Shown here piece by piece: positions 1 to 9,193 of a stretch of 64,000 bases of DNA (position 1 is its first letter; every line of letters starts with the position of its first letter). The notes under the pieces are model-generated. The model was given only the letters and a program-made list of their open reading frames with translations, did not search any database and was not told where the DNA came from. Origin of the DNA: Aquimarina acroporae (lineage in GTDB: Bacteria > Bacteroidota > Bacteroidia > Flavobacteriales > Flavobacteriaceae); assembly GCF_023195925.1 (NCBI RefSeq), contig NZ_JALPRE010000003.1, forward strand, positions 620,001 to 684,000. The letters run 5' to 3'. Both the position numbers and the translations under genes were made by a program.

Positions 1-3000
1 TTTCTAATTCTTCAGATTGATTAGTACCATTTACAAAGTCTGAGAAGGCAATAGAATAGCTTTGTTTTTCATCACTTGCAGGGATCGTATATCTCAATCT
101 ATTATTCCAATCTTTAAGACCTTCAGTAACTAAGATCACTTCGATATCTCTGGTATTCATCATTTCGAAAGTTACAGCTTTGTAGTCTGTCACATCTAAT
201 GATAGGTCACCTGGCATAATGTTTCTGAACAGGTTTAAAGTTTCTTTTACTTCTCCTTGTACCAAAGCATTTCTTTCTACCATATACTTGTTTTCATCAA
301 CGTCGTTGCTATTTGTTTCAATTTCAAAATCACTAACCACAACACCGTTTTCTGCATAATCGATTCCCCATGGCCCATCTGCCAGGTAAAGTGCATCTAT
401 TTGTGTAGAGGCTTCACCTTGAAGTGAGAACCCTATGTCAAATAAGTATCCTGTATCTATAATTACTTGTTCATTATATGCTCCTGATAATGCCACAGTT
501 TTCGTTGTGTTTACTTCTTCAGACTGCTCTGTAACTCTCATGTTACCAGAAAACTTCATATTTGCAGATTTGGCTTTGTTCACGATGTTCAACGTTAATT
601 TTCCGTTGGCATATGATCCTTCTTTTACAAATACTGTAGGTACAATGTTTTTTAATTTGTTACTTCTAAGTGGCTTATTGGCAACAAAAGAGTCTATAAT
701 GTGGTTGGTAATGTTAGCTACCTGAGATACTGTACCACCCCACACCTGGAAATTTACATAATCACCTTCTGGGTAGTTACCGATATTCCAAAGACTGTAG
801 ATTTCATTTTCATACTCTGCTTTTCGTATAGAGAATGTTAATGCATATTCAATCTCACCTGTCGCTCTTTCAATTTTTGTGCTCACTACAGTGTGCTTTC
901 TAATTTGTACTGTTCTTACGTCAAGTAGCTTAGAACCGTTTAGTCTATCGCATATAGTTTTAGAATGATCATATACAGAACCTTTGGTCGATGTAGCTAA
1001 TGCTGCGGCAACTCTTGATTCTCCTTCGTAATAATCTATTGAGAAAACGGCTTCTGCATTGGTAATTCCCAATAAATCTTCAGGGCTAGATACATACGTT
1101 GTTTCTATTCCTTTAATTCCTGTTTCTGGGAAATGAACGCTTAAATCTTCGTTGTTTGCAGACTTATAAGATTTTACACCTGGCATAAAACGTTGTTGGC
1201 TCTTTTTGGTGTTAAATACATTGTTAGTCTTTATTCTGTTGAAGTTACGCTTTGCAATTAAGCTAGCAAGGTCTCCGTTACTTTCTAAACCTCCATCATT
1301 TGCAGAAGTTACGTCTGTACCACTATTAATATCTGCATAATTATCGGTTTTGATAGCAGTAATTGGACTTGCAGTGATATAGAATAATGCATCATTAAAA
1401 TCTTGATCGCAAGAAGCATAATCTCTTCGTATATCTTCAAAACCTAGAATGATTCTTTCGCTATCTGGATCGTTAAGCAATACATTATGATATCTTAGGG
1501 TTTCATCATTTTCTGGATTATAATCTGGATTAGAGTGTAACTGCCAGTTACCTGTATCAACGCATCCATTTTTCCAGGCATCAGCTAGTAATACCCAACC
1601 TATTCCTGTGTTAGGAGGGAAGCTACCAATTTTTACCTTATCACCAACTTCTAAATCTCCACCACTACCTACAGCAGAAACATTTGGAAATATAATTGTA
1701 ATGTCTTCTGGCTGTGGAATCGTTTGAGAGGGATTATTTATATCGTAGGTGTAGAATCCAAGGGTATTTCTGTAACCTGCACCTTCACCAACAAATGTTA
1801 TCCAGATTTCGGCATTTTCTTGTACTACTACATCTGTATCATATCCCGATGAGATGTAATGCGGATTGAAATCTGGTACTGGATATCCTTCTGGTAATGC
1901 ATTGTTAATCATATCCAAAGTTTCCTGACTAACTACATCTTGTCCATCAAGGTATAGTGGTTTTCCGTTGCTATTGAATTCTCCTAGGTAATTATATCTA
2001 TCACAAATGGCTGGAATAGGGAAGCTTGCTGGAGTTTGACCACCATTTTCAGAGTCAAAGTTTGTTTTTCTTTGATCGAAGTTATTATCTAAACCGTCTT
2101 CATCTTGGTCTATACCTGAAGGTGTCGTTTCTGCTACGCCATCTCCATCGTTATCATAGGCTTCTAAAAAATCTGAAATACCATCATTATCAGAATCGGT
2201 ATCTAAGTGATCATATCCATCGGTTCCATCGGTATTTACAGTTCCATTGGTTGAACCGCCAAAATCAGCGTCAAAGTTATCATCCAATCCGTCTCTATCT
2301 TCATCTTTACCAGATATACCTAAGTACGAACCACTTTCTTGCCCTTCGATGATATCTACGATTCCGTCATTATCAGAATCGATATCATAACAATCGAAAA
2401 TACCATCATTATCAAAATCTAATGGCGTAACCGTGGTTCCATTCTGGTCAGCGTCAAAAACATCGGCTACACCATCAGCGTCTAAATCTTGAAAATTATT
2501 ATCTTGACCATTACACATTCCATCATTATTGGTGTCTTGAGCACCTTGACCCGCTTCAACAATATCATAGATTCCATCATTATCAGAGTCTATATCTAAA
2601 AAGTCTGGATTACCATCTTTATCTCTGTCAAAAGCATCTTGCACAACATTATCACCATTTCCGCTTATGTCATCATCAAGATAGTTATACATACCATCAT
2701 CATCATCGTCTCCATATGGGTCAATTCCTTTACATTCCACCACATTTAATATTCCATCACCATCACAATCGGCATCCATAGAATCTAAAACACCATCTTG
2801 ATCTTTGTCAAGAGGAGAAACACCGCTAGCACACTTAAATCCATCATTAGAGTTTGTGGTTTCGGTTAGGTTCAGCATGGTTGCTGTTGGGTTATTTCCT
2901 TCGTAATCATTAATTAAGTAAAGACCTCCATTGTTATCAGAAAAATATAATCTGTTATTAGAATCTGCGTATGCAGCTCCAAAAGTACTGGTTGGTAAAT

Positions 3001-3577
3001 TTGTTACTGATTTACTAGAAAAAACAGGAGTGCCCGTAGACAGATCCCATTTAAAGATTTTTCCTCTACTACCACCATAAAAAGCACCGTTCACATATAC
3101 AATATCTGCACAGGTACTTGGAGCTTTTACATCGGCTTGTACGATTTCAAAAACCGGAGAAGATGTACCGTCATAACTAGCCAAATTGGTTATTTTATGA
3201 AATGTTTGCTTATTGTTATTTTGGAATACCCAAAGATTACCCTCTGGGTCCACATCTGCGGCATAACCACCGCCAAACACGGTGGTTCCGTTAGGTGTTA
3301 CAGCGCCTAAATCTATAACCATGTCTTTTGCAATTCTTAGTAGGTGATTATCTCCTTTTTTAATTGCATATAGATAATTGTCTACTACATTATATCCTCC
3401 GGCATTGTATGAGGTATATATATGTAAAGCATCTGAGTAAGACCCCGTAATAGGATCGTATGCTTTCATAGCACCAGAAATTACTTGATAAAATGTACCA
3501 TCATTACAATCGAAAGCCTCTTGACCTTTCATTGAGAAAGTAATAATGATTAATAGTAGGGTAGTTATTTTTTTCAT
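1..3577 (-). CDS. Large secreted protein with TSP3-type calcium repeats and DUF4114-like domain (C-terminus missing)
   Basis: The reading frame stays open from an ATG at 3577 to the left edge, giving at least 1192 residues. The N-terminus (MKKITTLLLIIITFSMKGQE) is a typical flavobacterial signal peptide. Residues of about 20-240 look like a beta-propeller (repeated YGG/YAD/FSDNNGGLYLIND-type strands, DUF6923-like). Residues of about 256-511 are a run of aspartate-rich segments of the DxDxDGxxD type (for example DSDNDGIYDIVE), which in thrombospondin type 3 repeats bind calcium. Around residues 686-735 the segment IILGFEDIRRDY...DQDFNDALF matches the DUF4114 pattern. The rest is beta-rich and unassigned. 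It is probably a cell-surface or adhesin-like protein. A C-terminal type IX sorting domain would be expected but would lie outside the window. It is separated from the upstream peptidase gene by a likely terminator. Confidence 0.85.
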   Translation of the reverse strand, partial: MKKITTLLLIIITFSMKGQEAFDCNDGTFYQVISGAMKAYDPITGSYSDALHIYTSYNAGGYNVVDNYLYAIKKGDNHLLRIAKDMVIDLGAVTPNGTTVFGGGYAADVDPEGNLWVFQNNNKQTFHKITNLASYDGTSSPVFEIVQADVKAPSTCADIVYVNGAFYGGSRGKIFKWDLSTGTPVFSSKSVTNLPTSTFGAAYADSNNRLYFSDNNGGLYLINDYEGNNPTATMLNLTETTNSNDGFKCASGVSPLDKDQDGVLDSMDADCDGDGILNVVECKGIDPYGDDDDDGMYNYLDDDISGNGDNVVQDAFDRDKDGNPDFLDIDSDNDGIYDIVEAGQGAQDTNNDGMCNGQDNNFQDLDADGVADVFDADQNGTTVTPLDFDNDGIFDCYDIDSDNDGIVDIIEGQESGSYLGISGKDEDRDGLDDNFDADFGGSTNGTVNTDGTDGYDHLDTDSDNDGISDFLEAYDNDGDGVAETTPSGIDQDEDGLDNNFDQRKTNFDSENGGQTPASFPIPAICDRYNYLGEFNSNGKPLYLDGQDVVSQETLDMINNALPEGYPVPDFNPHYISSGYDTDVVVQENAEIWITFVGEGAGYRNTLGFYTYDINNPSQTIPQPEDITIIFPNVSAVGSGGDLEVGDKVKIGSFPPNTGIGWVLLADAWKNGCVDTGNWQLHSNPDYNPENDETLRYHNVLLNDPDSERIILGFEDIRRDYASCDQDFNDALFYITASPITAIKTDNYADINSGTDVTSANDGGLESNGDLASLIAKRNFNRIKTNNVFNTKKSQQRFMPGVKSYKSANNEDLSVHFPETGIKGIETTYVSSPEDLLGITNAEAVFSIDYYEGESRVAAALATSTKGSVYDHSKTICDRLNGSKLLDVRTVQIRKHTVVSTKIERATGEIEYALTFSIRKAEYENEIYSLWNIGNYPEGDYVNFQVWGGTVSQVANITNHIIDSFVANKPLRSNKLKNIVPTVFVKEGSYANGKLTLNIVNKAKSANMKFSGNMRVTEQSEEVNTTKTVALSGAYNEQVIIDTGYLFDIGFSLQGEASTQIDALYLADGPWGIDYAENGVVVSDFEIETNSNDVDENKYMVERNALVQGEVKETLNLFRNIMPGDLSLDVTDYKAVTFEMMNTRDIEVILVTEGLKDWNNRLRYTIPASDEKQSYSIAFSDFVNGTNQSEELE

Positions 3578-3743
3578 TATGGTATGATTTAGGTTTTTTC
3601 GATACTCTAAATTACCCAATCTGTGCACTGGTAAATGGTGTTATTCGATAAGTAGTATGATTGAATAGATGAATGGTGTCATTGACCCGTTTAACTATTT
3701 TTGAGTGAATTATTCTATTAAATCAAGAAATAGGAATGAAAAA

Positions 3744-3778
3744 AACAGCAGAATACCCAATCTCTTTATTCTGCTGTT
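3744..3778 (-). terminator. Rho-independent terminator of the lipoprotein peptidase gene
   Basis: A perfect 12-bp inverted repeat (AACAGCAGAATA / TATTCTGCTGTT) with an 11-base loop is followed, on the minus strand, by a run of T residues (positions 3743-3739). It lies about 58 bases after the stop codon of the gene at 3836-4444, in the right orientation to end it and to insulate the large gene that starts at 3577. Confidence 0.7.
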
Positions 3779-3835
3779 TATTAATAATATAGGTATATAA
3801 TTTCTACTTAGGTCGTCGCTATATTATTAGGTTTA

Positions 3836-4444
3836 TTAATTATAAAGGTCAAATATTTTTTCTCTCATAGTATATGCTTGATCTTCGTCGAATTCTTTTC
3901 TTAAGTAAGGCTTTTTTCTACACATTATGTTTCCTTCAATCTCCTTATGAGTTAACCCAAGCGAGTGTCCAACTTCGTGAGGACTAGTAGTGGTAAAAAG
4001 AAACTCGTCTGTGATGAGCAATCTATGTGGTAAGCCCAAACCAGCAATACCATACGTGTTTGATCTGGGTATAATAAATATACTTAAGCGATCTGTTTTA
4101 TAAAGATTTTCTGTCTCTGAACTAAAAACTTGAGGTTCTTGGTGTTGGTTATCCTTTAAGTTAAATAGTTCTGGGTTTATAATAGTTTTTGATTCTCCCA
4201 TAGTTATTCCGATATCATGACGATTAAAAAAACAACCATTTAAGAAATCAATGTATTTTGCTTCATTTAGGTTATAGAATGTCTTATCATAATCCTCGTT
4301 TGGAAGAACATATATAATATCTACTAGCACGTTGGCTGCAGTATTATCCATATATATTGGTTCAATGGATAATGGAGCAAAGTCATCTTCTACAGAACAT
4401 GAAGGTAATAAGAGTACTGACAAAATAAGGATTAGATATCTCAT
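3836..4444 (-). CDS. Lipoprotein zinc metallopeptidase (metzincin-like)
   Basis: This 202-residue protein starts with a lipoprotein signal peptide (MRYLILILSVLLLPSC, lipid-attached Cys at about residue 16). It is therefore probably anchored to the outer membrane or exported to the surface. The catalytic signature HEVGHSLGLTH at residues 156-166 is the extended zinc site of metzincins (three His ligands and the general base Glu157). NIM at residues 172-174 is in the right place for the Met-turn. The spacing resembles the small M57/matrixin-like peptidases common in Bacteroidota, but I cannot assign a subfamily. The protein is short with no extra domains. Its substrate is unknown; the neighbouring large calcium-binding surface protein is only a candidate by position. 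It has its own terminator, so it appears to be a single-gene unit. Confidence 0.85.
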   Translation of the reverse strand: MRYLILILSVLLLPSCSVEDDFAPLSIEPIYMDNTAANVLVDIIYVLPNEDYDKTFYNLNEAKYIDFLNGCFFNRHDIGITMGESKTIINPELFNLKDNQHQEPQVFSSETENLYKTDRLSIFIIPRSNTYGIAGLGLPHRLLITDEFLFTTTSPHEVGHSLGLTHKEIEGNIMCRKKPYLRKEFDEDQAYTMREKIFDLYN

Positions 4445-4767
4445 AGCATTCTATTTTAGGGTTATTAGTGTCTATTGTAGAACTAGAAGATGCGCATTTT
4501 CTAATCTTATACTATAAAATTACATATATACTAGGTGAGTTGGGGATTTTTTCGGTAGATGGTACATTTGAATCGTTAAGTTGCCGTTACCTTAAGCTGA
4601 AAAATTTCGTCGATTTTCGATGCTTGGTATTTTTGAGAGGTTATGTGCCTGTTTTTGAGGGATGAATAACACAAAACTATGTGCATAGGTAGTTTAAAGA
4701 CATATATCCTTTCTTGTCATTAAATAGGGATATATGTTATATTTTTATCGTAAAAATAGAGGGATAA
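4445..4767. other. Intergenic region with one hairpin
   Basis: This 323-base stretch separates the peptidase gene from the signalling operon. Two short plus-strand reading frames here have no family resemblance or clear ribosome binding site, so I do not call them. It holds the hairpin described at 4700-4737. I see no TAnnTTTG promoter element. Confidence 0.5.
4700..4737 (-). terminator. Possible terminator of the H-NOX/FIST signalling operon
   Basis: An inverted repeat (ACATATATCC / GGATATATGT, 10 bp, 18-base loop) lies 30 bases after the stop codon of the LytTR regulator, the last gene of the operon. The stem is A+T-rich and the T run after it is short (TCTTT), so it may be a weak terminator or only a processing hairpin. 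Confidence 0.4.
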
Positions 4768-5490
4768 CTACAGTAGGTTAAGACGTTTCATTAATTCAGG
4801 TCTGTTAGACCTACTTACAGGTATTACATCTTTTTCTATAAGTACACTATTGTCTTCGATATCAATAATTTTTTTAAAATTGATAATATAGGATCTGTGT
4901 ACCTTAAGGAAAAGATCATCTGGTAATTTTTCTTCGATCTTTTTGAGTGTAGAATGTACAGTATAATTTTGTTTTTCGGTTTTAATTAAAATGTAGTCTC
5001 CCTTTGCCTCAATTATATTGATTGTCGGAAGATCAATTTTGATAAGTCGTCTATCAATATTCACATATAAATCATTTTCTTCAGAAGAACTTGAGTTATT
5101 CTCACCAGCTGAAGACTCTGTAATTTCCTTCTTTTCCAAAGCATCAGTTTCTACTTTTTGTATTGCCTTAAGAAACCGGGGAAGTGTTATTGGTTTTACC
5201 AGATAATCTACAATACATTCGTACTCAAATGCTTCTAATGCAAAATTTTTGTCTGATGTGGTTAGAATAATTTGAGGTGGATTTTTTAGCGTTTGAATGA
5301 AATCAAAACCTGTAAAATCGGGCATATGAATATCCAGAAAAATAAGATCAATTTTATTGCTATTTAAAAACTTAATAGCTTGAATTGCGTTAGGAAATTC
5401 TTCAATTACCGAAAGTTGATCAACTTGTGAGCATAGTTGTTGAATAATCATTCTAGCAGTTTCTTCATCATCAATTATAATGCAATTCAT
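4768..5490 (-). CDS. LytTR-family response regulator
   Basis: This 240-residue protein has an N-terminal receiver domain (residues 1-115) with the acidic pocket at IIIDDEE, the phospho-acceptor Asp53 in FLDIHMP and the conserved Lys99 in YLVKP. A linker rich in Ser, Glu and Asn (about 116-136) joins it to a C-terminal LytTR DNA-binding domain (about 137-240), recognisable from IEAKGDYILI and FLKVHRSYIINFKKI. It is the only DNA-binding protein of the operon, so it is the likely transcriptional output of the phosphorelay. It is the last gene, 15 bases after the HPt gene. The phosphate probably reaches it through that HPt protein. Targets are unknown. Confidence 0.93.
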   Translation of the reverse strand: MNCIIIDDEETARMIIQQLCSQVDQLSVIEEFPNAIQAIKFLNSNKIDLIFLDIHMPDFTGFDFIQTLKNPPQIILTTSDKNFALEAFEYECIVDYLVKPITLPRFLKAIQKVETDALEKKEITESSAGENNSSSSEENDLYVNIDRRLIKIDLPTINIIEAKGDYILIKTEKQNYTVHSTLKKIEEKLPDDLFLKVHRSYIINFKKIIDIEDNSVLIEKDVIPVSRSNRPELMKRLNLL

Positions 5491-5505
5491 AGGACAAGAT
5501 CTTTT

Positions 5506-5826
5506 TTAGTGTATTTTAAGGAAATTTTCTATTGATTCTAAAATAAGCATAAATTTTGAGAATTGAGAAAACTCATTCTTTTTAAGCTCTTCTTCAAATT
5601 TAATTGTCAATTGGTATCCTTTTTCAAAACCTAACATTCCAATTTTGTGTTTTAATTTATGAACATGTTCTGCAGCTTCTTCAAAACACTTGGCAGAATA
5701 GTTTTTGAGGAATTCTTTTTTTTCTTCAGGAAATTCTCGTTTTACAATTGTAATTAACTTTTGCTCAAACTCTTCAGAGCCTGCAGCTAGTTCTTTGATA
5801 TAATTTAAATTTGGGGCTTCATTCAT
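5506..5826 (-). CDS. HPt phosphotransfer protein
   Basis: This 106-residue, all-helical protein has the HPt core: AAEHVHKLKHKIGMLGF matches the HxLKxxxxxLG pattern around the phosphorylated histidine, with His56 as the probable phospho-acceptor. It carries no other domain. It lies between a histidine kinase gene (4 bases upstream) and the LytTR regulator gene (15 bases downstream). In a cluster with three kinases that lack receiver domains, a free HPt protein could collect phosphate from the CheY-like receiver encoded first in the operon and pass it to the LytTR regulator. This route is an inference from gene order. Confidence 0.85.
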   Translation of the reverse strand: MNEAPNLNYIKELAAGSEEFEQKLITIVKREFPEEKKEFLKNYSAKCFEEAAEHVHKLKHKIGMLGFEKGYQLTIKFEEELKKNEFSQFSKFMLILESIENFLKIH

Positions 5827-5830
5827 AATT

Positions 5831-6892
5831 TTATTTTTTAAATGTAAAGTAAAAAGTAGTTCCTACGGTTTCATCTGAATCTAACCAAATTTTACCTCCG
5901 CATAGATCCACGACTTTTTTGACTATAGATAAGCCTACTCCCGTAGATTCTTTCTTACTGTCTAAAGTTTGAAATATTTGAAAAATTTTGTTGTGATATT
6001 GTTTAGAAATTCCCGGGCCATTATCTGCAATTTCAAATTGCCAGTAGCTTTCTTGATCTGTGCAAGATATTTTAACCCAACCTTTTTCCTTATCATTATA
6101 CTTAATTGCATTACTTATTAGGTTTTGAAATACCTGTTGCGTCCTAAACTTATTACATTCTATTGTTGGTAGGGAATTGATAATGGTTACTTCAATATGC
6201 TCTGGGATATAAACAATATCAATAATGTCCTGAACGAGTACATTGAGGTCAATTTCTTTTTTTTGATAATTGACTTTATCAATACTTGCATGTTTGAGGA
6301 TACCATTGATAAGGTGATCCATTTTGTCTACCTTTTTAAGGAGCATATCGAAAGTGTTTTGGGCTTGCTCATCCAAAACTGTTGCATAATCTTCTTTTAT
6401 CCAATTAATTAATGCATTCATACTTCTTAAAGGAGATTTAAGGTCATGCGACACTACATGTGCATAATCATTCAATTCTTTATTACTCTTTTCCAGATTT
6501 TGAAGAAGTACTTCTCGATGCTTCTCAATTTCAGCAATTTGTGAGGCCTGTTCTTCAATTAGACCAGCAAGCTCTATTCCTGTAAGTTTTTTTTCATTGT
6601 CATCTCCCTCTCCGTGTTTAATAGTTATCGATTGTAATACTTTGGTAGCATCAGTCAAACTGTTGATTACCTTTTTTTGTTCTTCTGCTTCTTTTTGTAA
6701 TCTCCTGTTGGCTTCAAACAATTCCTGAGAACTAATAGACATTGCTCTTTGTAACATCGTAAATTGCTCATCATAATTTTGATAAGATCTATCGATGGCT
6801 TTGAGAAATTCGGAGATCTCCTCAGATCGATCCAGGTCCGAATTCAGGAATTTTCGTATTTGTCTTTTTAGTAATGAGTGCATGTTATTCAC
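5831..6892 (-). CDS. Cytoplasmic sensor histidine kinase with N-terminal coiled coil
   Basis: This 353-residue kinase has no membrane segment. Residues 1-140 are a long, charged helical region (coiled coil), with no recognisable sensor domain. The dimerisation/phospho-acceptor helix contains VVSHDLKSPLRSM with His149. The HATPase domain follows, with N box (FQNLISNAIKYND), G1 box (DNGPGIS), F box (IFQIFQTL) and G2 box (TGVGLSIVKK). The kinase part is very similar to that of the 529-residue kinase of the same operon, which points to duplication. The start overlaps the end of the preceding FIST gene by 8 bases, so the two are translationally coupled; the FIST protein is the obvious sensor partner. 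Confidence 0.93.
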   Translation of the reverse strand: MNNMHSLLKRQIRKFLNSDLDRSEEISEFLKAIDRSYQNYDEQFTMLQRAMSISSQELFEANRRLQKEAEEQKKVINSLTDATKVLQSITIKHGEGDDNEKKLTGIELAGLIEEQASQIAEIEKHREVLLQNLEKSNKELNDYAHVVSHDLKSPLRSMNALINWIKEDYATVLDEQAQNTFDMLLKKVDKMDHLINGILKHASIDKVNYQKKEIDLNVLVQDIIDIVYIPEHIEVTIINSLPTIECNKFRTQQVFQNLISNAIKYNDKEKGWVKISCTDQESYWQFEIADNGPGISKQYHNKIFQIFQTLDSKKESTGVGLSIVKKVVDLCGGKIWLDSDETVGTTFYFTFKK

Positions 6893-8018
6893 TAAATAGT
6901 GTTAATGTCATTGTTTGGTTATGCAATTCACAGTTTAAATTTCCTGTAAATGGAGCAAGTTCGCCATAAGAGTAAAAACCGGTGATTTTGGCTTGAGAAC
7001 CAATCGATTCTATGACTTCTTCTATTTCTTCCTCGACGCGTTGGTCCATTACCAGTTTTCTGCCAATACAACTTATAAGTATGGCTAATTCTGGCTTATT
7101 TTTTCTGGATTTCATGCCTATATCTGCTGCTTGTAAAGCTCCGTCTACAATATGATCGATATTTGCCATCATGAGTTGAACCGTAGAACCTTCAGGAACA
7201 TCACCAGCTAAAGTCATAGTGTTTGTAGATTCATCAATATTTAGAATAGTACGTACTATCGCTTCTGTTTTATTTTTAGATTTAACACTCAATGGATATA
7301 GCAATGCCGATTGTGGTAATTCGGCAACTTTATCACCTAGGTATTTTTTGTAAAGATCTAATGCGGGTTGATTGTCTAATTCGTGTAGCACATTTTGATC
7401 AGATTTGGTAATAATACGTTCTGGGCCAAATGTAGTCCAACCACCGTATTGAGCATAGCTTACCTCTAGAGATTCACCATATAAAGCAATTACAATTACT
7501 TCACCTTCTTTGGGGTTTTCATTATAGCCAGATATGGTTTTTTCAAATCTAGAATCGTCACCACAGAGTCCACCTGTGATAGCAATACCTTTTAGTTCAG
7601 ATTCTAAACCTTCGATTAAAGCAGAACCATTAACAAAACTTCCTTCAGATACTACAAAAATATGCTTTAAACCTTCTTTGGGAACTTTTTGTATGAGTCT
7701 TTTTCCGAGCTCCAGAGAGTCTTTTTCATGATCAAGGCTATTCTCTCGATAGATGCGATAACTGCTTTTTTCGAACTCTATAGCCGTTAATGTTATTGAT
7801 TCTTCAAGTACTTTATCTCCAATAATTTCTCCTGCGGTTGAGCCAAAAATAATATCGCCATCAGGAAAAAGTTGTTTCACCTCTTCATAGATGGTATCAT
7901 TATCTAAGGCATACCGATTCCCGAATACCAAAACCAAAGGGGCTTTTAGTTCGATTTTAGAGGATTCATTACATACCCAATCTTCATTTTTTTTCTTCTT
8001 GTATTGTTGAAATTTCAT
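6885..8018 (-). CDS. FIST domain protein (NosP-type sensor), copy 2
   Basis: This 377-residue soluble protein has the two-part FIST architecture: FIST_N at about residues 25-215 (LVFGNRYALDND, IFGSTAGEI, GLCGDDSRF) and FIST_C at about 220-365 (DLYKKYLGD, LAILISCIGRK, ITGFYSYGELAPF). FIST proteins are ligand-binding input modules for kinases. Members called NosP have been reported to bind haem and sense nitric oxide in several bacteria. Whether this copy binds haem cannot be told from sequence. It overlaps the downstream kinase gene by 8 bases and lies 5 bases after the upstream one, so it is cotranscribed with kinases on both sides. It is a diverged paralogue of the FIST protein at 9186-10280. 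Confidence 0.9.
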   Translation of the reverse strand: MKFQQYKKKKNEDWVCNESSKIELKAPLVLVFGNRYALDNDTIYEEVKQLFPDGDIIFGSTAGEIIGDKVLEESITLTAIEFEKSSYRIYRENSLDHEKDSLELGKRLIQKVPKEGLKHIFVVSEGSFVNGSALIEGLESELKGIAITGGLCGDDSRFEKTISGYNENPKEGEVIVIALYGESLEVSYAQYGGWTTFGPERIITKSDQNVLHELDNQPALDLYKKYLGDKVAELPQSALLYPLSVKSKNKTEAIVRTILNIDESTNTMTLAGDVPEGSTVQLMMANIDHIVDGALQAADIGMKSRKNKPELAILISCIGRKLVMDQRVEEEIEEVIESIGSQAKITGFYSYGELAPFTGNLNCELHNQTMTLTLFSE

Positions 8019-8023
8019 AGGCT

Positions 8024-9193
8024 TTAAGTTTTTAATGTAAAATGAAATGACGTACCCATATTTTCTTGAGACTCTAACCAGATTTTTCCTTCATACAATT
8101 CAATAATCTTCTTCACGATAGAAAGTCCGACGCCAGTTGATTTTTTATCATTTTCAAGGGTTTGAAAAATTTCAAATATTTTATCAAAATACCTTTTTGC
8201 GATTCCTTTTCCATTATCTTGAACACTACATTTTAATATCGAGTCGTGCTGGTCAATATGTATATTAATAACACCATTTTCTTTGTCTATACTGTAAATT
8301 GCATTACTTATTAAATGAAAAAAGAGTTGTTTGAATTGAAGAGCATTGAAATTAAGTGATTCTACATTGGTGTGAATATTAAATGTTGTAATCTCTTTTT
8401 TAGAATCATTTATCGATTCAATAATTTCTTGAATAAAGGGCTTTATATCTATATGGTTTGCTACAATATCTTCCTTATCTATGGTTGAATATGTTAATAA
8501 ACCGTTGATCAAATTATCCATTTTTTCAGCATTTTCTTCTATGCCAGTTAGATTTTGCAAAAGATTTTCGTCAAGATTACCAGCATCTTCTTTGGTCCAG
8601 GCAATTAGGGTAACTACGTTTCTTAGAGGAGATTTAAGGTCATGAGAGATAACATGGGCATATTCTTTCAATTCCTGGTTTTGGCTTGTTAGTTTTTTTA
8701 GCAAGTCTTGTTGTTTAGAAAAAGATTCACATGCGTCTAAAGACAAAGAAAATTTAGCGATAATGGGATTAAGTTGATTGATGTCAATAGAAGTAAAAAG
8801 GTTACCATTATTTTCAAATAAAAACAATCCGAGATCTTCTTTAAGATTGAAATATACCCAAGCTCCTTTTTCTGTGCACATTGGAACCGTTTTTTTAATG
8901 CTGTCATTAAAAATCCCAGTTTTGGGTTCACTATTTTTGAAACAAGAAGTAAGGAATTGGTTATGTGGTATATATTTATTACTCACTGATGCCGCAGGAA
9001 AAGCATATAATTTTTCATAATGCTCATCCCTTTTTCGTAAAATACAGCATCCGCTTAAATTTTTACGAGCCAATAGTAATGTTAAAAATTTATCACAATT
9101 TTTTTCATAATCCAACGACTTTCCTATAGCCATAGAAAACTCATATAGCTGTAAAATATCTGCTATGTTTTTTCCGATATCCATACTATTCAA
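8024..9193 (-). CDS. Cytoplasmic sensor histidine kinase with GAF-like N-terminus
   Basis: This 389-residue protein has an N-terminal region of about 150 residues with the alternating strands and helices of a degenerate GAF domain (segments around LARKNLSGCCILR, WVYFNLKEDLGLFLFE). It has no membrane segment. The phospho-acceptor helix contains VISHDLKSPLRN with His184. The ATP-binding domain has N (LISNAIYSID), G1 (DNGKGIAKRY) and G2 (TGVGLSIVKKI) boxes. It is the most divergent of the three kinases of the operon. It overlaps the upstream FIST gene by 8 bases and precedes the second FIST gene by 5 bases. Three Cys residues in the GAF-like part (two adjacent at about 49-50) may matter for redox or NO chemistry, but this is speculative. 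Confidence 0.9.
   Translation of the reverse strand: MNSMDIGKNIADILQLYEFSMAIGKSLDYEKNCDKFLTLLLARKNLSGCCILRKRDEHYEKLYAFPAASVSNKYIPHNQFLTSCFKNSEPKTGIFNDSIKKTVPMCTEKGAWVYFNLKEDLGLFLFENNGNLFTSIDINQLNPIIAKFSLSLDACESFSKQQDLLKKLTSQNQELKEYAHVISHDLKSPLRNVVTLIAWTKEDAGNLDENLLQNLTGIEENAEKMDNLINGLLTYSTIDKEDIVANHIDIKPFIQEIIESINDSKKEITTFNIHTNVESLNFNALQFKQLFFHLISNAIYSIDKENGVINIHIDQHDSILKCSVQDNGKGIAKRYFDKIFEIFQTLENDKKSTGVGLSIVKKIIELYEGKIWLESQENMGTSFHFTLKT

Noticed and set aside
2026..2352. A 108-codon plus-strand frame
   Set aside because: It is antisense to the aspartate-rich repeats of the large surface protein. The His/Tyr/Leu-rich composition is what the complement of GAT-rich codons produces.
2040..2830. 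Short repeated DNA units that could suggest a CRISPR-like array
   Set aside because: The units are imperfect, of variable spacing and in frame. They encode DxDxDG calcium-binding repeats.
4332..4665. Two short plus-strand frames upstream of the lipoprotein peptidase
   Set aside because: They overlap each other or the peptidase gene, lack ribosome binding sites and have no recognisable sequence features.
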